DNA of 64,000 nt from Planctomycetota bacterium (GCA_003389325.1 QQVE01000009.1:115375-179374), one strand, 5' to 3'; shown: positions 44,319 to 53,497, counted from the stretch's first letter. Numbers and translations are program-made. Notes: generated by a model from the sequence alone, not told the origin.

Positions 44319-45545
44319 ATGCATGCTCCCCGGACACGTCGCGAGTTCCTGGCCGCCACCGCGCTGACGCCAGCGGTCTTGGCGCTAGTGGCTCGGGCTG
44401 CCGATGTGCCGGTCGCGTCTCGGCTGCTCTTCACCTCGCAGGGTCGCACCGGACTGGTGACCGATGACGGCGCAGTGCGCTATCTCGACCTGAATCGGCC
44501 CAATCAGGTCACCTGGCAGCCCGGCCCGGCGTTTGACGATGGCCGCCGCATCGTGCTGTTGAGCATGGAGCCCCGGCGCGACGGCCCCGGCCGACCCTTT
44601 GCGGAGTACTACACCCAGACGCCGACGCACATCTGGATCTTCGATTTCGCAGACGATTCGCTGCGCGAGATTTGCACCCGCGACAGGCTCGCTCCCTTCG
44701 AGACCCCGGCATTGCTGCTGTCCGACGAGCGGATGCTGGTGCAGGTGGTCCGCGAGGGCGTGGGCCAGATCTACAACATGCGGCTCGACGGGAGCGATGC
44801 CCGAGCGTTCACCCGCGCCGGCGAGGGGCTGCCCTACGGCTTGAGCTTGAGCCCCGACGGCCGTCGCGTCGCGTTTCACCTGGCCAGCCCGCAAGGCTAT
44901 CAAGTCTGGACCAGCGACACCGAGGGCCGAGACCGCACGCGCGTGGCCGCCGATGGGGAACATCTCTACTTCGGCACGTCCTGGTCGCCCGATGGCGAGT
45001 GGATCTTGTACGTCGACTGCCGCTATCGCGACGACCCGGGCCACGATTGGGCCGACGTGTGCATCGGCCGCGCCGACGGCAGCGCGCATCGGGTGCTCAC
45101 TTCCGGTCAGGCCATGTGGTTTGCCGCCACCTACGGCAACCGCGAAACCAAGGGCGGCGGCTCGAACGTGCCGGCCTGGACGCCCGAGGGCACGATTCTT
45201 TATCCCCGCCGCACGCCCGGTGCCCGCGTCGCCTGGCAATACCAGCCCGACCGCGCCGACGTCGACCACTTCAACCGCGACTTCCTCCCCGGCGAGGCTC
45301 GCGGCGGCACGCAGATCGTGCGGCTCGATCCCGTCTCGGGCGCCGAAACGGCTCTCACGCCGAGCACCCCCGGCGTGTGGGACTTTCGCGCCACCGCCTT
45401 GCCCGACGGGCGGCAGATCGCGTTTTGCCGCGTCGCCACTGGCCAGCCCCCTTCGCTGTGGATCATGAACGCCGACGGCAGCCACCCGCGCCGCATCACC
45501 ACCGGCATCGATGGCCAGGGCGCCGACCATCCCCGCTGGGTGTAG
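44319..45545 (+). CDS. Tat-secreted TolB-like beta-propeller protein
   Basis: 408 residues from ATG 44319; the longer frame adds a Cys-rich, domain-less leader. Twin-arginine signal TRREFLAATALTPAVLALVA (5-24). The rest is a beta-propeller of PD40/TolB-like blades: GLSLSPDGRRVAFHL, GTSWSPDGEWILYVD, WTPEGTILYPRR, ATALPDGRQIAFCR, LWIMNADGSHPRRIT. The layout resembles oligogalacturonate-lyase-like propellers, but no catalytic residues can be assigned. Secreted folded through Tat; ligand unknown. Confidence 0.75.
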   Translation: MHAPRTRREFLAATALTPAVLALVARAADVPVASRLLFTSQGRTGLVTDDGAVRYLDLNRPNQVTWQPGPAFDDGRRIVLLSMEPRRDGPGRPFAEYYTQTPTHIWIFDFADDSLREICTRDRLAPFETPALLLSDERMLVQVVREGVGQIYNMRLDGSDARAFTRAGEGLPYGLSLSPDGRRVAFHLASPQGYQVWTSDTEGRDRTRVAADGEHLYFGTSWSPDGEWILYVDCRYRDDPGHDWADVCIGRADGSAHRVLTSGQAMWFAATYGNRETKGGGSNVPAWTPEGTILYPRRTPGARVAWQYQPDRADVDHFNRDFLPGEARGGTQIVRLDPVSGAETALTPSTPGVWDFRATALPDGRQIAFCRVATGQPPSLWIMNADGSHPRRITTGIDGQGADHPRWV

Positions 45546-45640
45546 GTTGGCCGGCATCCGCTGGCATCCCGCCTGCTGCGCGACTACCTTAGGGGCAACA
45601 GCCAACCCCAAGTTTCCGCCGCTCAGGAGGCACCCCCGCC

Positions 45641-46657
45641 ATGTTCGCCCGCCGCGTGTTGTCGATGGCTCTTGCCGCGCTGGTTTCCTTGGCCATCTCG
45701 CTGCCGGCGGCTTGGGCCGATGGGGGCATCACGTTCGAGGGCAAGGCCGGGCCGGGCAAGGGGAAGCACGTCGTGCTGGTCAGCGGCGACGAGGAGTACC
45801 GCTCGGAAGAGACGTTGCCGCAACTGGCCAAGATCCTCGCCGAGCACCACGGCTTTACCTGCACCGTGCTGTTTGCCATCGACAAGAACGACGGCACGAT
45901 CAACCCCAACCAGAACGACAACATCCCCGGCCTCGAAGCGCTCGACTCGGCCGACCTGATGATCATCTTCACAAGGTTCCGCAACCTGCCCGACGACCAG
46001 ATGCGGCACATCGTCGACTACGTCGAATCGGGCAAGCCGATCATCGGCCTGCGGACCGCCACGCACGCTTTCAATCTCGGCTCGGAAAGCTCCTTCGGCC
46101 GCTACGGTTGGCAGAGCAAGGAGTGGCCCGGCGGCTTCGGTCGCCAGGTGCTGGGCGAAACCTGGATCAACCACCACGGCGGCCACGGCTCGCAAAGCAC
46201 CCGCGGCATCGTGGCCGACGATCAGCAGGACCATCCGATTCTCACCGGCATCAAGGACGGCGACATCTGGGGCCCGACCGACGTCTACGGCGTGCGGCTG
46301 CCGTTGCCCGACGACAGCCAGCCGCTAGTGTACGGCCAGGTGCTCACCGGCATGCAGCCCGACGACCCGGCCCTGGAAGGCCAGAAGAACGACCCGATGA
46401 TGCCCATCGCCTGGACCAAGACCTTCGTCACCCCCTCGGGCAAGAAAGCCCGCACGTTCACCACCACGATGGGCGCCTCGCAAGACTTCTCCAGCGAAGG
46501 CCTGCGACGTCTGTTGGTCAATGCGACTTATTGGGCCCTCGGCATGGAAGACCACATCCCCGCCGAAGCCAACGTCGAAATCGTCGGCCAGTACGATCCC
46601 CACCCCTTCAAGCACAGCGGCTACACCAAGGGCGTGAAGCCTGAGGACTTGAAGTGA
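45641..46657 (+). CDS. Secreted ThuA-like protein
   Basis: 338 residues with signal peptide (about 5-26, VLSMALAALVSLAISLPAAWA). The ThuA/trehalose-utilisation fold (class I glutamine-amidotransferase-like) is seen in HVVLVSGDEEYRSEETLPQL, DLMIIFTRFRNLPDDQMRHI and GKPIIGLRTATHAF, with INHHGGHGSQSTRG after it. The catalytic Cys of true amidotransferases is absent, as is usual in ThuA proteins. AGGAGG precedes the start. Function is unknown; in planctomycetes these often sit next to sugar-catabolic or sulfatase genes, as here. Confidence 0.82.
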   Translation: MFARRVLSMALAALVSLAISLPAAWADGGITFEGKAGPGKGKHVVLVSGDEEYRSEETLPQLAKILAEHHGFTCTVLFAIDKNDGTINPNQNDNIPGLEALDSADLMIIFTRFRNLPDDQMRHIVDYVESGKPIIGLRTATHAFNLGSESSFGRYGWQSKEWPGGFGRQVLGETWINHHGGHGSQSTRGIVADDQQDHPILTGIKDGDIWGPTDVYGVRLPLPDDSQPLVYGQVLTGMQPDDPALEGQKNDPMMPIAWTKTFVTPSGKKARTFTTTMGASQDFSSEGLRRLLVNATYWALGMEDHIPAEANVEIVGQYDPHPFKHSGYTKGVKPEDLK

Positions 46658-46667
46658 CCGCCCGTTT

Positions 46668-46692
46668 GTAGCAGGCTCACTCCGTGAGCCGT
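46668..46692. repeat. Solitary family-1 REP element
   Basis: GTAG head, then CA and the hairpin GGCTCAC-TCC-GTGAGCC. It lies 11 nt after the ThuA stop. No inverted partner is visible nearby. The rest of the gap (46693-46983) holds no gene. Confidence 0.8.
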
Positions 46693-46983
46693 TGCAGCGC
46701 CTCGGAGGGCGCCGCCATCCAACGACGGGACCAGACATTGCACGCTACCCGTTGCGGGAGAGAGCGTCATCCGGGAGGCTCGACGACCTGCCGGAGGCGA
46801 TTTCACCCGAACCGCTTTCGGCGCCGCAATGCTGGGCCAACGGCCCAACCTGCTTAAGCCAGGGGCGATGCCAATGATCGACGTGCCAATTGCGTGAGTT
46901 AGGGCCAACAATTTGCACGTCGCATCCAAACAGCCATAATGCCACTGTTGCTTCACCACGCCAACCAGCCAGGAGTCGGGGTC

Positions 46984-48060
46984 ATGTCGAGAGTTTCACG
47001 CCGTGATGTGTTGAAGGCGGGGGCCGCTGCGTCGATGTCGCCGGTGTTGGTGGCCATGTGTGGGTCGACCTCGCTGGGCGCCGACCCTTATGCCGATGCC
47101 CGGCTCGTGGACGGCGAACCGCCCAAGCCCGAGAAGGGCTCGTTCACCGTCGCCGTGTTGCCCGACACGCAGAACTACAGCCAGCGGCATCCCGAAACCT
47201 ACCTGGCCCAGACCGAGTGGATCGCGGCCAACAAGCAGGACCGCAACATCGCCTGCGTGCTCCATCTGGGCGACATTACCAACAACAACACGGTCGAAGA
47301 GTGGCACAACGCCGTCAAGGCGATGCGCGTGCTCGACGGCCAGGTGCCGTACTTCATGGTGCCGGGCAACCACGACTATAGCGCCGGCGGCGTGTGCAAG
47401 GACCGCACGACGCGTCTGAACGACCACTTCTCGGTCGGCCAGTTCCGCGAGTTGCCCACTTTCGGCGGCACCTACGACAAGGAGCCCGATCGCCTCGAGA
47501 ACAGCTACCACTTGTTCTCGGCCGAGGGTCGCGACTATCTCGTGCTGGGACTCGAGTTCGGCCCCCGGGCCGACGTCGTCCGCTGGGCCAACGAAGTCGC
47601 CGCCAAGCACAAGGATCGCGCGGCGATCCTGATTACACACGCCTTCATCTATTCCGACAGCACCCGCTACGACTGGGAGAAGTACGGCACGAAGCAGTCG
47701 TGGAACCCGCACAACTACGCCGTGGCCAAGAACACCGGCGACGACGTTTCCGACGGCGAGGAGCTGTGGAACAACCTGGTGAGCAAGCACGAGAACTTCG
47801 TGCTGACGCTCAACGGCCACGTGTTGCACGACGGGCTGGGACAGGTCACCACCGCCACGCCCGCGGGCCGCGACGTGCACCAGGTGCTGGTCAACTTCCA
47901 GATGCGTCCCCACGGCGGCGACGGCTGGCTGCGGCTGCTGGAGTTCCGCCCCGATGGCAAGACCGTGCAGACCTACGACTATTCGCCTGTGCTCAAGCAG
48001 CGCAACGAGTCGCCGGCCAACCAGTTTGCCATGCAACTGGCGCCCGTGGCCCGGGCGTAG
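46984..48060 (+). CDS. Tat-secreted calcineurin-like metallophosphoesterase
   Basis: 358 residues from ATG 46984, with AGGAG about 8 nt upstream. Tat signal SRRDVLKAGAAASMSPVLVA. Metallophosphoesterase motifs in order: LPDTQNY (DxH replaced by DTQ, as in one subgroup), LGDITNNN, GNHDYS, ITHAFIYSD and LNGHVL. Binuclear metal phosphoesterase acting outside the cytoplasm; substrate unknown. The very long antisense frame covering this gene and the next one is a shadow. Confidence 0.88.
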   Translation: MSRVSRRDVLKAGAAASMSPVLVAMCGSTSLGADPYADARLVDGEPPKPEKGSFTVAVLPDTQNYSQRHPETYLAQTEWIAANKQDRNIACVLHLGDITNNNTVEEWHNAVKAMRVLDGQVPYFMVPGNHDYSAGGVCKDRTTRLNDHFSVGQFRELPTFGGTYDKEPDRLENSYHLFSAEGRDYLVLGLEFGPRADVVRWANEVAAKHKDRAAILITHAFIYSDSTRYDWEKYGTKQSWNPHNYAVAKNTGDDVSDGEELWNNLVSKHENFVLTLNGHVLHDGLGQVTTATPAGRDVHQVLVNFQMRPHGGDGWLRLLEFRPDGKTVQTYDYSPVLKQRNESPANQFAMQLAPVARA

Positions 48061-48264
48061 CGCGGGCTTGATGCTGGGCTTCAAGCGCCGTTCGACTTCG
48101 CCGTGGAAACGGTTCTTCCGGTCGTCCGCCTTGGCGCGGGCGACGATCCCTCGTGATTTGCCGCTTTGGCCGCGGCAACCTATGTAAACACAGCGACCGC
48201 GCCTGCCTGGCGAATGGTGCCGTTTCGGGCGGCGCGCGCGGTGCTTGTTTCTCAGGGGATGGCT

Positions 48265-49920
48265 ATGAAGATCCAGTGGCTGGCGGCAGTTGGGTTGATG
48301 CTCACTTCGAGCGTGTGTCTGGCTCAGAACCCGCGTGGTGCCTCGACGGGACCCACGACGGCCAAGGGCTACGACCATCCGAACCAGTTCATCACCGTGC
48401 CGCCCAAGGTGATCGCCGACAACATGGAGCCGGTGGTCGAGCACCCCGAGCAGGCCAAGGCCGCCCAGCAGAAGCTGGACGCCGCGGCTAAGAAGTTCGG
48501 CCGCAAGCCGAACCTGATGATCATCCTGCTGGACGACGTGGGCTGGATGGACCCGGGCTTCAACGGCGGCGGCATCGCCGTGGGGAACCCCACGCCGAAC
48601 ATCGATCGCCTGGCCCACCAGGGACTGATTCTCACCAGCGCTTACTCCACGCCCTCGTGCACGCCCACCCGGGCCACGATCATGACGGGGCAGAACCCGC
48701 TGCACCACGGCTTGCTGCGCCCGCCGATGTACGGCGAGAAGGGCGGCCTGGACGGCGTGACCACGCTGGCCGCCATCCTCAAAAAGCTCGACTACACCAC
48801 CCAAGGCGTGGGCAAGTGGCACATGGGCGAGAACGAGGGCTCGCTGCCGCAGAACGTCGGCTTCGACGACTTCTACGGCTTTCTGGGCGTCTCGGACATG
48901 TACACCGAATGGCGCGACATCTACTTCAACCCCGAGATCGCCCTGGGCCCCTCGCGGTTCAAGATGATGGAGAAGCTCGACTTCAACCACTACAACGTCC
49001 ACTGCTCGATCGACAAGGGACTCGAGAACAAGTACCTGATCGACCTGGACACGATCAAGGATCTCGATCAGGACTGGCTGGCCTACAGCCAGAAGTTCCT
49101 GCGCAAGATGGGCGAGAACAAGAGCCAGCCCTGGTTCCTGTACCACTGCACCCGGGCCTGCCACTTCGACAACTACCCGAACGACACCTATGCCGGCAAG
49201 TCGCCCGCCCGCACCGTGTTTAGCGACGGCATGGTCGAGGTCGACGACATCGTGGGCAAGCTGATCAAGACGCTGGAGGAGACCGGGCAACTGGAGAACA
49301 CCATCGTGTTCTTTACCAGCGACAACGGGCCCGAGCAGGAGATTCCGCCGCACGGCCGCACGCCGTTCCGCGGCGCCAAGGGCTCGAGCTGGGAAGGCGG
49401 CGTGCGGGTGCCGACCTTTGTCTACTGGAAGGGCATGATCGAGCCCCGCAAGAGCGACGGCCTGTTCGACCTGGCCGACCTGTTTAACACGTTTATCTCG
49501 ATCGCCGGCGCCCCGGGCAACAAGGTCGTCACCTTCCTGCCGCAGGAGCGCTACGTCGACGGTGTCGACCAGACGTCGTTCTGGCTCGCGCCCGAGGGCG
49601 AGTCGTGCCGCCGTAGCCGCATCTACACGATGAACCAGTACTTCTCGGCCGTGCGGATGGACGAGTTCAAGGCCCACATCACCGTCGAGCTGCAGAAGGC
49701 CATCTTCGATCGCGGCTTCACCGGCGGGTTCAGCGGATCGCTGGTCACGCACACCGGCGGCGGCACGGCCACGAACCTGTACACCAACCCGCAGGAAGAC
49801 ATCAGCGTCGGCATCCGGCACATTCCGATCCTGATCGGCCTGATGAACGAGATCACCCGCTACCAGGGCGTGCTCAAGCGCTACCCGCCCAAGACCATCG
49901 TCGGCTTCGCCGGCAATTGA
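48265..49920 (+). CDS. Secreted formylglycine-dependent sulfatase
   Basis: 551 residues from ATG 48265, with AGGGGA about 8 nt upstream. Signal peptide 1-20 (MKIQWLAAVGLMLTSSVCLA). Sulfatase hallmarks are the metal pair LLDDVGW (D90, D91), the formylglycine motif CTPTRA (C132), GVGKWHMGE, FFTSDNGPEQ and GSSWEGGVRVP. Length and order match arylsulfatases of group S1. It should remove sulfate esters from polysaccharides or other compounds in the periplasm and needs a formylglycine-generating enzyme encoded elsewhere. Unlike the 913-2160 protein, all key residues are present. Confidence 0.94.
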   Translation: MKIQWLAAVGLMLTSSVCLAQNPRGASTGPTTAKGYDHPNQFITVPPKVIADNMEPVVEHPEQAKAAQQKLDAAAKKFGRKPNLMIILLDDVGWMDPGFNGGGIAVGNPTPNIDRLAHQGLILTSAYSTPSCTPTRATIMTGQNPLHHGLLRPPMYGEKGGLDGVTTLAAILKKLDYTTQGVGKWHMGENEGSLPQNVGFDDFYGFLGVSDMYTEWRDIYFNPEIALGPSRFKMMEKLDFNHYNVHCSIDKGLENKYLIDLDTIKDLDQDWLAYSQKFLRKMGENKSQPWFLYHCTRACHFDNYPNDTYAGKSPARTVFSDGMVEVDDIVGKLIKTLEETGQLENTIVFFTSDNGPEQEIPPHGRTPFRGAKGSSWEGGVRVPTFVYWKGMIEPRKSDGLFDLADLFNTFISIAGAPGNKVVTFLPQERYVDGVDQTSFWLAPEGESCRRSRIYTMNQYFSAVRMDEFKAHITVELQKAIFDRGFTGGFSGSLVTHTGGGTATNLYTNPQEDISVGIRHIPILIGLMNEITRYQGVLKRYPPKTIVGFAGN

Positions 49921-50254
49921 TCGCCGCCGCGGGTGGCTTTTTCTATATCGCGCGTGGCCGGCCGTTTTTTGCGGTTGGCCGCGTGTTGTTTTTCGGGGCT
50001 GTAGCGGGTGGGGGCAGGACGCGCGGGCGGTCGCCGCAAAGGGCGATCTCGGCTTGGCTTCGGTGCCAATGCGGGGCGAAAGCCATTTGGGCCGCATCTG
50101 GAACAACTCCGCGGCGCGCGTAGAAAGCCTGCCGTCTACCATCTTGGGATCGCTAAACGCGCCGGCAAGATCTGTTTTCGGCCGGGTGCGGGGGGTAGAT
50201 TGACGCACCTGCCGTTCGGGCCGACACATCACGCATTTCGAAACCAAAGCGGCG
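49921..50254. other. Intergenic region
   Basis: 334 bp with short T-runs near 49938, 49964 and 49989. Imperfect pairing of CGCGTGGCC (49951) with GGCCGCG (49977) before TGTTGTTTTT may terminate the sulfatase transcript. No gene is seen. Confidence 0.35.
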
Positions 50255-50917
50255 ATGAGCAAGGACGACGAGCTGCAACAACGGGCCCGCGCGATTGAAA
50301 ACCAAGTGGCCGCGCTGCCGAGTCGCACGGTGCCGGCGATGCGGCCGATCCGGCGGGAAACTTCGGCCGCGATCCGCGCGTGGCCGGCCGAGGCGGTGGT
50401 GCGGTTGGCGCTCGAGATCATTCGCCGCGGCCGCGTGCCGCGCTGGATCGCCTTTGAATTGGTCGCCAACCACAAACGGGCGCTGGCCAGCCTCGACACG
50501 AAGACCATCGAGCAACTGGGCACGGGCAATGCGAGTTGGCAGGAGGTCGATTCGTTCGGCTGCGACGTCACGGGTCCCGTCTGGCGCGCTGGCCAGGTGC
50601 CCGACGCGGCCGTGCATCGCTGGGCCCGCTCAAAGGATCGTTGGTGGCGGCGGACGGCGCTGGTGAGCACGGTGCCGCTAAATCTCAAGTCGCGCGGCGG
50701 CAGCGGCGACGCCCGGCGCACGCTGGCCGTTTGCGATCTGCTCCTCGACGACCGCGACGACATGGTCGTCAAAGCCCTCTCCTGGGCCCTGCGCACCTTG
50801 AGCGTCCGCGCCCCGGCCGACGTCGAGCGGTATCTGAAGCGCCACTCCGCCCGCCTCGCCAGCCGCGTGGTGCGCGAAGTCACCAACAAGCTCGACACAG
50901 GCTTGAAGAATCCGTAG
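50255..50917 (+). CDS. DNA alkylation repair protein (AlkD-like, HEAT-repeat)
   Basis: 220 residues, all helical. Typical AlkD-family segments are AWPAEAVVRLALEIIRRG, RWIAFELVANHK, FGCDVTGPVWR, WARSKDRWWRRTALVSTV and the last helices LDDRDDMVVKALSWALR. The Trp/Arg/Asp residues that grip damaged bases in AlkD have likely counterparts here. It would be a DNA glycosylase for alkylated bases. The stop codon TAG is formed by the GTAG head of a REP hairpin, so the C-terminus may have been trimmed by repeat insertion. Confidence 0.75.
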   Translation: MSKDDELQQRARAIENQVAALPSRTVPAMRPIRRETSAAIRAWPAEAVVRLALEIIRRGRVPRWIAFELVANHKRALASLDTKTIEQLGTGNASWQEVDSFGCDVTGPVWRAGQVPDAAVHRWARSKDRWWRRTALVSTVPLNLKSRGGSGDARRTLAVCDLLLDDRDDMVVKALSWALRTLSVRAPADVERYLKRHSARLASRVVREVTNKLDTGLKNP

Positions 50918-50938
50918 GTCATGCACCCCGTGCATGAC
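50914..50938. repeat. Family-2 REP hairpin (copy 1)
   Basis: GTAG head directly followed by GTCATGCAC-CCC-GTGCATGAC, a perfect 9-bp stem. The AlkD-like gene stops inside the head. Five nt later a family-1 REP pair begins. Confidence 0.8.
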
Positions 50939-50943
50939 ACAGA

Positions 50944-51061
50944 GTAGCAGGCTCACTCCGTGAGCCGTGGCAGCCGAACGACCGGCCGCCGACAGCGCGG
51001 GACGCAACAGGGGTGACCGAAGCGGCGGCGCTGCTGGCGGCTCACGGAGTGAGCCGGCTAC
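50944..51061. repeat. Family-1 REPIN (118 bp, variant core)
   Basis: A forward REP (GTAG...GTGAGCC, 50944-50967) and an inverted one ending in CTAC (about 51038-51061) face each other. The inner sequence is shorter and unlike that of the three 152-bp copies near the RAYT, so this is a distinct or decayed unit. Confidence 0.75.
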
Positions 51062-51154
51062 TTTCGGCGTGCTTGACGAATGGGCGCGGGGGGCGTTCAA
51101 CTGGGGGCGACGTTGCATCGCTTCCCCCCACGCTGAAACACCAGGAGTCTTCCC

Positions 51155-51703
51155 ATGAGCCGCTTTGCCATCTGCTTTGCCGTGTCGCTCGTCGCTTGGT
51201 CGTGTGCCTGGGCGCAGGTGCCCGAGTTCCCTCAGCCGCAGCAGGAGCACAAGTGGCTTGCGCAACTGGTGGGCGATTGGGAGGTCGAGGCGGAGATGAC
51301 GATGGGGCCGGGGCAGCCGGCCATGCAGTGCACCGGCACGATCGAGACGCGCAAGCTGGGCGGGTTTTGGGTGGTGTCGGAGGTGACCAACGAGATGATG
51401 GGCATGAAGATCACCGCCCTCCAGACGATCGGCTACGACGCCCAGGCCAAGCAATTCGTCGGCACCTGGGTCGACTCGATGACCGACATCCTCTGGCAGT
51501 ACGAGGGCACGCTCGACGCGACCGGCAAGATCCTGACCCTCGAGGCCGAAGGCCCCAACATGCTCACCCCCGGCAAGACCGCCAAGTTCCGCGACATCTA
51601 CGAGATCAAAGGCCCCGATGAGATCCTGACCCGCTCGCAGATGCAAACCGAAGACGGCGAGTGGATGACGTTCGGCACGGGCGTGGCGAAGAGGAAGGAG
51701 TGA
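51155..51703 (+). CDS. Secreted DUF1579 protein
   Basis: 182 residues with signal peptide (about 3-20, RFAICFAVSLVAWSCAWA). The DUF1579 fold shows as EHKWLAQLVGDWEVEAEM, GGFWVVSEV, ALQTIGYDAQAKQFVGTWVD and GKILTLEAEGP, a lipocalin-like beta-barrel pattern. AGGAG lies 9 nt before the ATG. Ligand and function are unknown. Confidence 0.85.
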   Translation: MSRFAICFAVSLVAWSCAWAQVPEFPQPQQEHKWLAQLVGDWEVEAEMTMGPGQPAMQCTGTIETRKLGGFWVVSEVTNEMMGMKITALQTIGYDAQAKQFVGTWVDSMTDILWQYEGTLDATGKILTLEAEGPNMLTPGKTAKFRDIYEIKGPDEILTRSQMQTEDGEWMTFGTGVAKRKE

Positions 51704-51796
51704 GGAGCGTGGGCGACCTAGAGTTCGACTCCTGGCCCCCCCGCAGGAAATCGCGCGATTCAACGAAGTAGGAAAGGGGCTTGGCTTGCCAAGATT

Positions 51797-51948
51797 GTAG
51801 CAGGCTCACTCCGTGAGCCGTTAAGCAGAAGTGCCTGGGGGCGTTGGCGAGCCAAAGATCGTGCAGCGGGGTGCGGCGCGCGGCGATGACTGGTGGAGGG
51901 AGAACGATCTTCGCAGGGCTGCGACGGCTCACGGAGTGAGCCTGCTAC
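51797..51948. repeat. REPIN copy A (152 bp), upstream of RAYT
   Basis: Starts with GTAG and a family-1 hairpin and ends with the inverted hairpin and CTAC. It is the same length as copies B and C, with a related but diverged interior (GTTAAGCAG after the first hairpin and GGCTGCGAC before the second in all three). The next nine bases (ATTACGGCT) are also shared, so the mobile unit may extend to 51957. Confidence 0.9.
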
Positions 51949-51985
51949 ATTACGGCTACATTGCGGCTGGTAGAACGAGGGTGCA

Positions 51986-52630
51986 ATGTTTGCGCTGTTC
52001 GATCCTGACGATGATTTCGTCGTGCGGAGAGGACGCTTGCCGCATTGGTTTCAGCCGGGCATTACGTACTTCATCACGTTTCGGACGACCGATTCCATTC
52101 CCGCCGACTTGCTGCGTTCGTGGCACCTGCGCCGCGATGATTGGTTCCGACGTCGCGACATCGATCCACGCTCGTCGGATTGGAGGGCCGCATTCGACGA
52201 GCGGCCGGAGCTGGAGCGAGAGTACCACCTGGTGTTCTCGCGTCCGTTTATGGAGTACCTCGACCGGGGACGCGGCGCGTGCCCCTTGAGCGACACGAGG
52301 CTCGCGCGTCTCGTGGCCGAGAGCCTCCATCACGGCGATGGCACGCGCTATTGGTTGGGCGCTTTCGTCGCGATGCCGAATCACGTTCACGTGTTAGTTT
52401 GCTTGATCGGTCGGACGGAGTTGGCGGCGCAGTGCCGCTCGTGGAAGAAGTTCAGTGCCACGGCGATCAACCGTGCGTTGGGCAGCCGCGGTCGTTTCTG
52501 GCAGTCGGAGAGCTTCGACCACGCCGTCCGTTCGCCCGAGCAATTTGCCTACTTGCAGCAGTACATCGCACAGAACCCAAAGAAAGCACGCCTGGCGCCG
52601 GGAAGCTATCTGCACTATCAGCCGCGGTAG
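51986..52630 (+). CDS. REP-associated tyrosine transposase (RAYT, IS200-like Y1 family)
   Basis: 214 residues. Y1 transposase features: HUH metal motif in AMPNHVHVLV (129-138, H133 and H135), N-terminal strand GITYFITFRTTD, and the catalytic-Tyr region QQYIAQNPKKA (Y193 the likely nucleophile). FWQSESFDHAVR is the conserved RAYT segment before it. No terminal repeats of its own are seen. Instead it is flanked by REPIN copies A and B, each with a GTAG-headed hairpin, the substrate type known for enterobacterial RAYTs. It probably moves REPINs by single-strand cleavage. Confidence 0.93.
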   Translation: MFALFDPDDDFVVRRGRLPHWFQPGITYFITFRTTDSIPADLLRSWHLRRDDWFRRRDIDPRSSDWRAAFDERPELEREYHLVFSRPFMEYLDRGRGACPLSDTRLARLVAESLHHGDGTRYWLGAFVAMPNHVHVLVCLIGRTELAAQCRSWKKFSATAINRALGSRGRFWQSESFDHAVRSPEQFAYLQQYIAQNPKKARLAPGSYLHYQPR

Positions 52631-52639
52631 CGGCGCAAA

Positions 52640-52791
52640 GTAGCAGGCTCACTCCGTGAGCCGTTAAGCAGCAGCGCCGGGAGGCGTTGCCGTGCAAGTG
52701 ATCGTCCAGCGGCGTGCTTTTGCGCGGCAGCGGCGGTGGAGGCAGGCGATTTTAGCAGGGCTGCGACGGCTCACGGAGTGAGCCTGCTACA
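52640..52791. repeat. REPIN copy B (152 bp), downstream of RAYT
   Basis: GTAG at 52640 and CTAC ending at 52791, with the same terminal hairpins, length and trailing ATTACGGCT (to 52800) as copy A. It starts 10 nt after the RAYT stop codon. Its right part forms the end of the broken gene 52752-52925. Confidence 0.9.
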
Positions 52792-52925
52792 TTACGGCTC
52801 GGCGTGTTCCAATTCTCGCGGCAGCGGGCGATGAGCCCGGTTTCCACGCCGGGGTCCTGCCAGGGGCCTTCGACGTCGGCCACGCTCTTCTCGGACGGCG
52901 GCTTGTAGCGGGGGATTTTGCTCAT
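52752..52925 (-). pseudogene. Short gene cut off by REPIN copy B
   Basis: Reads from ATG 52925 as MSKIPRYKPPSEKSVADVEG, then PWQDPGVETGLIARCRENW, and then runs into repeat sequence, so that the last residues (VAGSLREPSQPC) are encoded by REPIN B. Only about 45 residues are native. The native part looks like the start of a conserved small protein, not random sequence. It is wedged between REPINs B and C. Best read as a gene whose 3' part was lost when the repeats inserted or recombined. Confidence 0.55.
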
Positions 52926-52935
52926 GGCAGAGATT

Positions 52936-53087
52936 GTAGCAGGCTCACTCCGTGAGCCGTTAAGCAGCAGCACCAAGCGGCGTTGCCGTGCCGGAGATCG
53001 TTCAGCGGGGCGCTGTCGCGCGGCGATGGCTGGTGGACGGAGACGATACTGGCGGGGCTGCGACGGCTCACGGAGTGAGCCTGCTAC
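52936..53087. repeat. REPIN copy C (152 bp)
   Basis: GTAG at 52936, CTAC ending at 53087, same length as A and B. The trailing nine bases are GTTACGGCT, one change from the other copies. The downstream minus-strand gene takes its stop codon (TAA) from this flank. Confidence 0.9.
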
Positions 53088-53088
53088 G

Positions 53089-53475
53089 TTACGGCTCGGT
53101 GGGGGACAGGCCGAGCAGGCACCAGGCGAACAGGGCGGCGAAGAGGAGGTCGCCGGTGCCGAGGGCGACCAGGGATGGGGAGGCGTGGCCGGTGAGCCAG
53201 AGGACGGCGACCAGCACGAAGGCGCTGGCTTTGCCCAGGGCGCCGAAGGCGACCATCGGGCGGATGAGCGGCCGGTGGTAGGCGAGCCAGGCGTAGGCCA
53301 GGCCGAACAGCTCGACGAACAGCGCCGTGGCGGCGCGGTACAGCGGGGGCGCGTCGGCCGGCATGCCGGCCAGCTCCCCCAGCGACGAGGCGGGAAACGC
53401 GAAGACGTAGGCCGCGACCGTGTTGAAGACGGTCGCCAGCCACAACAACGTTCGCAATAGCGGCTCGCGGTTCAT
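53089..53475 (-). CDS. Four-helix membrane protein of unknown function
   Basis: 128 residues with four hydrophobic helices (about 8-28, 47-66, 72-94, 103-122) and short loops. No family is recognised; it has the size and layout of small DoxX-like or regulatory membrane proteins. The stop codon lies in the conserved flank of REPIN C (GAGCCGTAA), so the last residues (SPTEP) may be repeat-derived. Confidence 0.6.
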   Translation of the reverse strand: MNREPLLRTLLWLATVFNTVAAYVFAFPASSLGELAGMPADAPPLYRAATALFVELFGLAYAWLAYHRPLIRPMVAFGALGKASAFVLVAVLWLTGHASPSLVALGTGDLLFAALFAWCLLGLSPTEP

Positions 53476-53497
53476 GCGGGGCGTTTCCTCACTCTGG

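Noticed and set aside
46996..50940. Open frame of 1,314 codons on the minus strand
   Set aside because: It lies antisense to three genes with clear domains (metallophosphoesterase, sulfatase, AlkD-like). It is an effect of high GC and codon bias; its translation is rich in Arg, Val, Ala and Gly without domains.
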